This document shows positions 59,909 through 64,000 of a stretch of 64,000 nt of DNA, piece by piece. The DNA is taken from NCBI GenBank assembly GCA_963823165.1, contig CAWGKV010000029.1:81395-145394 (forward strand), given 5' to 3'. Made by a program: the position numbers and the translations under genes. The stretch comes from Roseiarcus sp963823165 (GTDB lineage Bacteria; Pseudomonadota; Alphaproteobacteria; Rhizobiales; Beijerinckiaceae). Under the pieces are notes generated by a model, which saw nothing but the letters and a program-made list of their open reading frames with translations, did not search any database and was not told the DNA's origin. How positions within the stretch are numbered: position 1 is the stretch's first letter; each line of letters begins with the position of its first letter.

Positions 59909-60325
59909 CTACGCCGGCCCGGACGCGTCCATCTGCGAGGCCCGCGCCAGGGCCTGCGTGTCGATATACTCCCGGATCTTCGTCAGCTTGCCGTTTCGAA
60001 CGGTGATGGCGAAGACCCAATCGTCCTTGAACGTCCTATTCGTGGCTTTGATTTTCCCCGTCGCCACGCCGACCACCAGAACCCGGTCTCCCTGAGCCAC
60101 AAATTCGGGGGGCTCTGGGTATGTCGTTTCCACCTCTTCGGACGCCTTCTGAAGCACAGCCGCCAATCCCGCGTGCCCGCGGTGCGTGCCGGCCAGCGGC
60201 CAGTCCTCGCCCGGAATGACCCACTCAATATCTTCGGTAACCAGCGCCAGCAGACCCTTCGTGTCGCCGCGGCCGATCGCAGCGAAGAAGTCCTTCACGG
60301 TCTGGACGTTCTTCTCGGTAATCAT
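59909..60325 (-). CDS. NTF2-like (SnoaL-type) protein
   Basis: A 138-residue cone-fold protein: NVQTVKDFFAAIGRGDTKGL, LVTEDIEWVIPGEDWPLAGT and YIDTQALARA. Members act as small isomerases, hydrolases or binding proteins; the function here is unknown. It sits between the methyltransferase and the NADP-oxidoreductase-like gene with gaps of about 86 bp. Confidence 0.82.
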   Translation of the reverse strand: MITEKNVQTVKDFFAAIGRGDTKGLLALVTEDIEWVIPGEDWPLAGTHRGHAGLAAVLQKASEEVETTYPEPPEFVAQGDRVLVVGVATGKIKATNRTFKDDWVFAITVRNGKLTKIREYIDTQALARASQMDASGPA

Positions 60326-60410
60326 AGGAATTTCTCCATTTCCCTCGGATTGGATCGCGCGCGATCCGATCGCGTGCGTTGCGTGCCTACCGGTGGGGAC
60401 GTCGCGTTCT

Positions 60411-61010
60411 TCAGTCGAACTTGACCAAGTCCTTGAAGATCAGCCGGCCCCAGCTATTTCCGCGCGCCTGCACAAGCAGTCCGCCATCCGAAAGCCCGCC
60501 AAGTTTGATCGGCGAGAAACCGAGATTTTCCGCAAACGCTCCAATCTCCGCTGCGGCGCTGTCATCGTCGCTCGCCAGGAACACGACTCGCCTGCCACCA
60601 TGTACCGCCGGATCTTTGTCAAGGACCGCGGCGACCAAATGGTTGAAGCCCTTGACCAGCCTTGCACCACGGAACGCCTGCGCGACGAACTTGGAAGAAG
60701 GCTGTCCTTCCAGTTCCTCTGGGGGCACGCCGTAGGCGTTGGTGACATCGATGATCGTCTTCCCCCGCCAGGTAGGGAGGGCCTTTGCGACATCCGGGTG
60801 AGACTCGAAACGGACGGCCAAAAAGATGATGTCCGCCTTGACGGCTTCCGCCAGTGTTGTGGGAATGACCGTGGGTCCGATCGCGGCCGCATCGGATGCA
60901 AAGCTTTCCGGGTCGCGCGTTGTTGCAACGGATACTTCGATGCCTTTGCGGGCAAATGCCTTGGCGAGAGCCTTGCCGATATTGCCGAAGCCGATAATTG
61001 CGTAGCTCAT
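60411..61010 (-). CDS. NADP(+) oxidoreductase, coenzyme F420-dependent-like family
   Basis: A 199-residue Rossmann protein beginning MSYAIIGFGNIGKALAKAFA (GxGxxG) with ADIIFLAVRFESHPDVAKAL, KTIIDVTNAYGVPP and GARLVKGFNHLVA, as in the F420-dependent NADP reductase-like family (NADPH-binding F420_oxidored domain). Such short proteins in bacteria lacking F420 are probably NADPH-dependent reductases. ATG 61010 is the family start. Confidence 0.82.
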   Translation of the reverse strand: MSYAIIGFGNIGKALAKAFARKGIEVSVATTRDPESFASDAAAIGPTVIPTTLAEAVKADIIFLAVRFESHPDVAKALPTWRGKTIIDVTNAYGVPPEELEGQPSSKFVAQAFRGARLVKGFNHLVAAVLDKDPAVHGGRRVVFLASDDDSAAAEIGAFAENLGFSPIKLGGLSDGGLLVQARGNSWGRLIFKDLVKFD

Positions 61011-61104
61011 AATGTTTCTCCGATCTTGTGCTAAAATTAGAGTCTGAAAAGTGTGGTCCCACGACCGGCGAGGCTGGAGGGCCGGCCACGGGACCGCGCC
61101 GGGG

Positions 61105-61857
61105 TCAGACCTGCGCCATGCCGCCGTCGACGGCGAGATCCACGCCGGTGATAAAAGAACTTTCATCGGAGGCGAGGAACGTGACGGCAGCCGCGATTTC
61201 CTCTGGCTTGCCCCTGCGACCCATTGGGATCTGTGAAGCAAACTGGGCGGCCGCTTGCTCGGCTTGCTCTGGGGTAAGGCCCGTCGTTGTTCCTAAGGCG
61301 GGGGTCTCGGTTGGTCCGGGGCTCATCGTATTCACGCGGATTTTGCGGTCTTTCAGCTCCAGAGTCCAAGCGCGTGCGAAGTTGCGTACAGCGGCCTTAC
61401 TCGCGGCGTAGGCGCTAAACCCTGACAGCCCCAACACGTTCGAGACCGAGGAGTTCAGGATAATCGAACCGCCGTCTTTGAAGAGGGGAAGCGCCTTCTG
61501 CACCGTAAAGAATAGCCCCTTCACGTTCACGTCGAAGGTCTGGTCAAATTGGGTCTCAGTAGCTACCGCGAGCGGTGCGATTGTCCCCACGCCTGCGTTC
61601 GCGAAGACAATGTCGATGTGACCATGTTTCTCTTTCACCACGGCATAGAGCCGGTCCAGATCTTCCAATCGCGACACGTCGCCCACTACCGTCGTAACGT
61701 TTCTCTTGATGAGGGCTGCCGCTTCCTTCAGCTCTTTCTCTCGTCGCCCGGTGATCACGACGTGCGCACCTTCTTCCACGAAGCGCTTGGCTGTGGCCAA
61801 GCCAATCCCACTGCTTCCGCCCGTGATGACTGCAACCTTGCCTTCTAGTTTTTTCAT
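61105..61857 (-). CDS. SDR family oxidoreductase (copy 1)
   Basis: A 250-residue short-chain dehydrogenase. KVAVITGGSSGIGLATAKRF is the cofactor site, DIVFANAGVGT the NAG motif, and SSVSNVLGLSGFSAYAASKA carries the Ser and YxxxK. ITGVDLAVDGGMAQV is the usual C-terminus. AGGAAAA precedes ATG 61857. It closely resembles the next SDR (61905-62639) along its length, and the two share sequence just beyond their stops, so they look like a tandem duplication. Confidence 0.9.
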   Translation of the reverse strand: MKKLEGKVAVITGGSSGIGLATAKRFVEEGAHVVITGRREKELKEAAALIKRNVTTVVGDVSRLEDLDRLYAVVKEKHGHIDIVFANAGVGTIAPLAVATETQFDQTFDVNVKGLFFTVQKALPLFKDGGSIILNSSVSNVLGLSGFSAYAASKAAVRNFARAWTLELKDRKIRVNTMSPGPTETPALGTTTGLTPEQAEQAAAQFASQIPMGRRGKPEEIAAAVTFLASDESSFITGVDLAVDGGMAQV

Positions 61858-61904
61858 GATCTTTTTCCTTCGTTGTGCGGGTTGGGCACGGGGCCGCGCC
61901 GGGG

Positions 61905-62639
61905 TCAGAGTTGCGCCAGCCCGCCGTCGACGGCGACCTCGCTGGCGGTCATGAAGCTGCTGTCCGGCGAGGCGAGAAACGCGGCCACGGCCCCGATCTC
62001 CGCCGGATCGGCCATGCGCTGAAGCGGTGTCATCGAGGCGAAGACCTTCTGCCCCTCCTCGCCGAGCGCCTCCTTCGCGAGTTCAGTCGCCGTGGCCCCG
62101 GGGGACAGCACGTTTACGCGGATGCCGGCGCCCTTCAGATCCTCCGCCCAGGTCCGCGCGAGGTTGCGCACTGCCGCCTTGCTGGCGCTGTAGGCGCTCA
62201 TTCCCGGGGCGCCCGTGGCGCCGGCGCTCGACCCCGTCAGGATTATCGAGCCGCCCTGGCGCATCAGTGGCAGCGCCTTCTGGACCGTGAAGATCGTACC
62301 CTTCACATTGGTGTCGAAGGTTTCGTCAATGTGCTCGGCGGTGATCTCGCCGAGCCGCAGCTGGCTTCCCGCCCCGGCATTGGCGAAGACAATGTCGAGG
62401 GTTCCGCGCTCGACCTTCACCGCCGCGTAGAGACGGTCGAGGTCGGCCTCATCCGAGACCGAGCCCTTCACTGCGCGGGCATTGGGCCCGAGGGTGGCTA
62501 CAGCGGCGTCGAGCGTTTCCTGCCTGCGGCCGAAGATGAAGACGAAGGCGCCCTCCTCGACGAAGCGCTTCGCCGCGGCGCGGCCGATGCCGGTAGCGCC
62601 ACCCGTGATGACTGCAGTCTTACCCTCAAGCTTTCCCAT
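61905..62639 (-). CDS. SDR family oxidoreductase (copy 2)
   Basis: A 244-residue short-chain dehydrogenase: KTAVITGGATGIGRAAAKRF, DIVFANAGAGSQL, SSAGATGAPGMSAYSASKAA and EVAVDGGLAQL. ATG 62639 (MGKLEGKT) is chosen from family similarity. It is the promoter-proximal gene of the operon and is divergent from the LysR gene across 218 bp, the expected site of its control. Confidence 0.9.
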   Translation of the reverse strand: MGKLEGKTAVITGGATGIGRAAAKRFVEEGAFVFIFGRRQETLDAAVATLGPNARAVKGSVSDEADLDRLYAAVKVERGTLDIVFANAGAGSQLRLGEITAEHIDETFDTNVKGTIFTVQKALPLMRQGGSIILTGSSAGATGAPGMSAYSASKAAVRNLARTWAEDLKGAGIRVNVLSPGATATELAKEALGEEGQKVFASMTPLQRMADPAEIGAVAAFLASPDSSFMTASEVAVDGGLAQL

Positions 62640-62857
62640 GACTTCCTTCCTCAAGCTCCGTCTTTGGTCGTCCGAGGAGGACACCGAGACGCCCGAGATG
62701 GGCTCGCCGGCATCCGTCGTTCAGTGCGGAAGCGCGCACATCGGTGGTGCAAAAACGATCCGGCTGGACGCCAAATAGGCTATGATGGCGCTCATACGGC
62801 TGTTCGATGGGTTCAAACGGGCTTTGGAAGGCGCACCGCGCGGCGCAAGATTGCACC
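62640..62857. promoter_or_regulatory. Divergent control region, LysR gene / SDR operon
   Basis: A 218-bp gap between the divergent SDR and LysR genes. LysR regulators normally bind such regions, often at T-N11-A sites, but I could not single out one site with confidence. Confidence 0.4.
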
Positions 62858-63754
62858 ATGATCGACTGGGATGACGTTCGCCATTTTCTTGCCGTCGCGC
62901 GCGGAGGCTCGGTCCGGGCTGCCGCCGCGCGCCTCGGCGTGAACCATTCGACCGTGCTGCGACGCATCGCCCAACTCGAGGAACGCCTCGGGGCGCTGAT
63001 GTTCGAAAAGCTGCCTTCGGGCTACCGCCTGACGGCTGCGGGGGAGGAGGTCCTCGAGCTCGCGAATCAGATGGAAGCGTCGTCGCACCAGCTGGAGACG
63101 CGCGTCTTCGGTCGCGACCAGAGCGTGCGCGGGCTTCTGCGGGTGACGCTGGCGCCGCCCTTGGCGACACACCTGCTCATGCCGGACTTCGCCGATTTCG
63201 CGCGTCTGCATCCGGACATCGAGATGGAAATCGTGTCGTCCGGCGAGCTGGCAAATCTGACCAACCGAGAGGCCGACGTCGCGATCCGCGTCGTCTACGA
63301 CCGCAAAACCCTGCCGCTTAATCTTCACGGCCTGAAGGGACCGGAACTGTTCGGCGGCGTCTACATGTCTCGCGATCGTCTAGCCGCGTGGCGTGCGGGC
63401 GCGCCCGATCCCATCCGGTGGATCGTCATAAGCATTCATGGCGTCCCGGATTGGGCCAGCGAGGGTGAGGTTCGCACCACGGGGGTTCCGTTCAGGACCA
63501 CGGACGCGGAGGGGCAGATCGTTGCAGCACGGCAAGGGCTCGGGATGACGACACTGCCGTGCTTCGTCGGCGATGCCGACCCCCTACTGGTGAGGGCGCC
63601 GGGCGCCGACCTGCACCTGTACGGAACGGTTTGGCTTCTCACACAAGGGGAGACACGCAAGACGAAGCGCGTGCGGCTCTTCACCGAGTTCGTATCCCGC
63701 CGGCTCGCCGCGTACGCTCCGCTTCTCGCGGGGCTGTGTGTATCGCGCGACTGA
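62858..63754 (+). CDS. LysR family transcriptional regulator
   Basis: A 298-residue LysR-type regulator. The HTH is MIDWDDVRHFLAVARGGSVR then AAAARLGVNHSTVLRRI, followed by a linker helix and an effector domain starting RGLLRVTLAPPLATHLLMPD. IDWDDVRHFL with HSTVLRRI is the pattern of the LysR subgroup that controls nearby oxidoreductase or SDR genes. ATG 62858 is chosen from family similarity. It probably regulates the divergent operon. Confidence 0.9.
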   Translation: MIDWDDVRHFLAVARGGSVRAAAARLGVNHSTVLRRIAQLEERLGALMFEKLPSGYRLTAAGEEVLELANQMEASSHQLETRVFGRDQSVRGLLRVTLAPPLATHLLMPDFADFARLHPDIEMEIVSSGELANLTNREADVAIRVVYDRKTLPLNLHGLKGPELFGGVYMSRDRLAAWRAGAPDPIRWIVISIHGVPDWASEGEVRTTGVPFRTTDAEGQIVAARQGLGMTTLPCFVGDADPLLVRAPGADLHLYGTVWLLTQGETRKTKRVRLFTEFVSRRLAAYAPLLAGLCVSRD

Positions 63755-64000
63755 TGCGCAGCAGCTCGCCGGCGACGCTTGCAGCGGACAAGTTCCTGCA
63801 AGCGGACATCCCCTAGCGTTACGACTTGGGTCGATAGCGCGGCCCGCCTTCCTTCCGCGATCCGCACCTTCACGAGGTTCGCCTGTCAGTCGGGTGACCG
63901 TCCCAAGAATTTGGCCAAATCGAGCCAATGACCGTAAAGTCAACCTGTTAAGCGCCAGCGCGGCCTTCGTGAAGTTCTGCCGGGAGCAGGGCGCGTCGTC
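63755..64000. other. Right-end stretch, no complete gene
   Basis: No complete gene is visible. An open plus-strand frame near the end reads RKVNLLSASAAFVKFCREQG and runs off the window; it could be the start or inside of the next gene but is too short to identify. Confidence 0.3.

Overview
The window is about 64 kb of GC-rich chromosome from an alphaproteobacterium, most probably a member of the Hyphomicrobiales (Rhizobiales). The strongest clues are order-specific motility genes: the flagellar master regulator FtcR, MotC, a DUF1217 protein, a FliK/MotD-type hook-length protein, and the gene order motB-motC-fliK-lytic transglycosylase-Rem-like regulator. Codon use, ATGA/GTGA/TTGA gene couplings and dispersed palindromic repeats fit this. 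I cannot name the family or genus from the sequence.

Layout. 1-2.7 kb: the C-terminal two thirds of error-prone polymerase DnaE2, interrupted in frame by a palindromic repeat, then a HepT-type toxin remnant. 2.8-13.2 kb: housekeeping and envelope genes (NDUFAF5/BioC-like methyltransferase, ComF, glutaredoxin 3, DUF1178, DUF3108, acetyltransferase, inorganic pyrophosphatase, GH25 muramidase lipoprotein, polysaccharide deacetylase, a GMC oxidoreductase), with a VapC remnant. 13.2-15.9 kb: a 5'-truncated IS1634-family transposase, a secreted Gly/Trp/His repeat protein and tRNA-Leu(GAG). 16.1-21.9 kb: HAD phosphatase plus MFS transporter, Uma2 nuclease-fold protein, ABC solute-binding protein, PsiF-like protein, a 60-bp tandem repeat and a YbhB protein. 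22.0-26.5 kb: an RND efflux adaptor and pump.

28.0-42.6 kb is flagellar block 1: DUF1217 protein, a frameshifted TPR-glycosyltransferase-DUF6165 gene, a PilZ-like protein, ftcR, flagellin, fliF, a FliH-like gene, motB, motC, fliK/motD, lytic transglycosylase and a Rem-like regulator. Two copies of a non-coding element of about 230 bp lie in opposite orientation on either side of most of this block. Flagellar block 2 (53.7-58.6 kb, minus strand) is flhA-fliR, a FliJ-like gene, flgJ, a FlgN-like gene and a small exported protein. Together they cover export gate, MS ring, rod assembly, filament, stator and regulation; motA, fliG, fliM, fliN, hook and most rod genes must lie elsewhere.

43-47.2 kb is a decaying zone: a glycine-rich secreted protein with an internal duplication and apparent compensating frameshifts, a DUF1194 remnant and a dienelactone hydrolase with two frameshifts. 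47.5-53.5 kb holds two convergent units that may work together: a sensory-rhodopsin-transducer family protein coupled to a short-chain dehydrogenase, and a minus-strand operon of an enolase-superfamily enzyme, an unrecognised membrane protein with two homologous halves, a gluconate 2-dehydrogenase subunit-3-like protein and its GMC flavoprotein. No cytochrome c subunit is present, so the membrane protein is a candidate electron acceptor; this is the most interesting possible new system in the window. 59.2-63.8 kb is a small redox/detoxification operon (two SDRs, an NADP-oxidoreductase-like protein, an NTF2-like protein, a methyltransferase) divergent from a LysR regulator.
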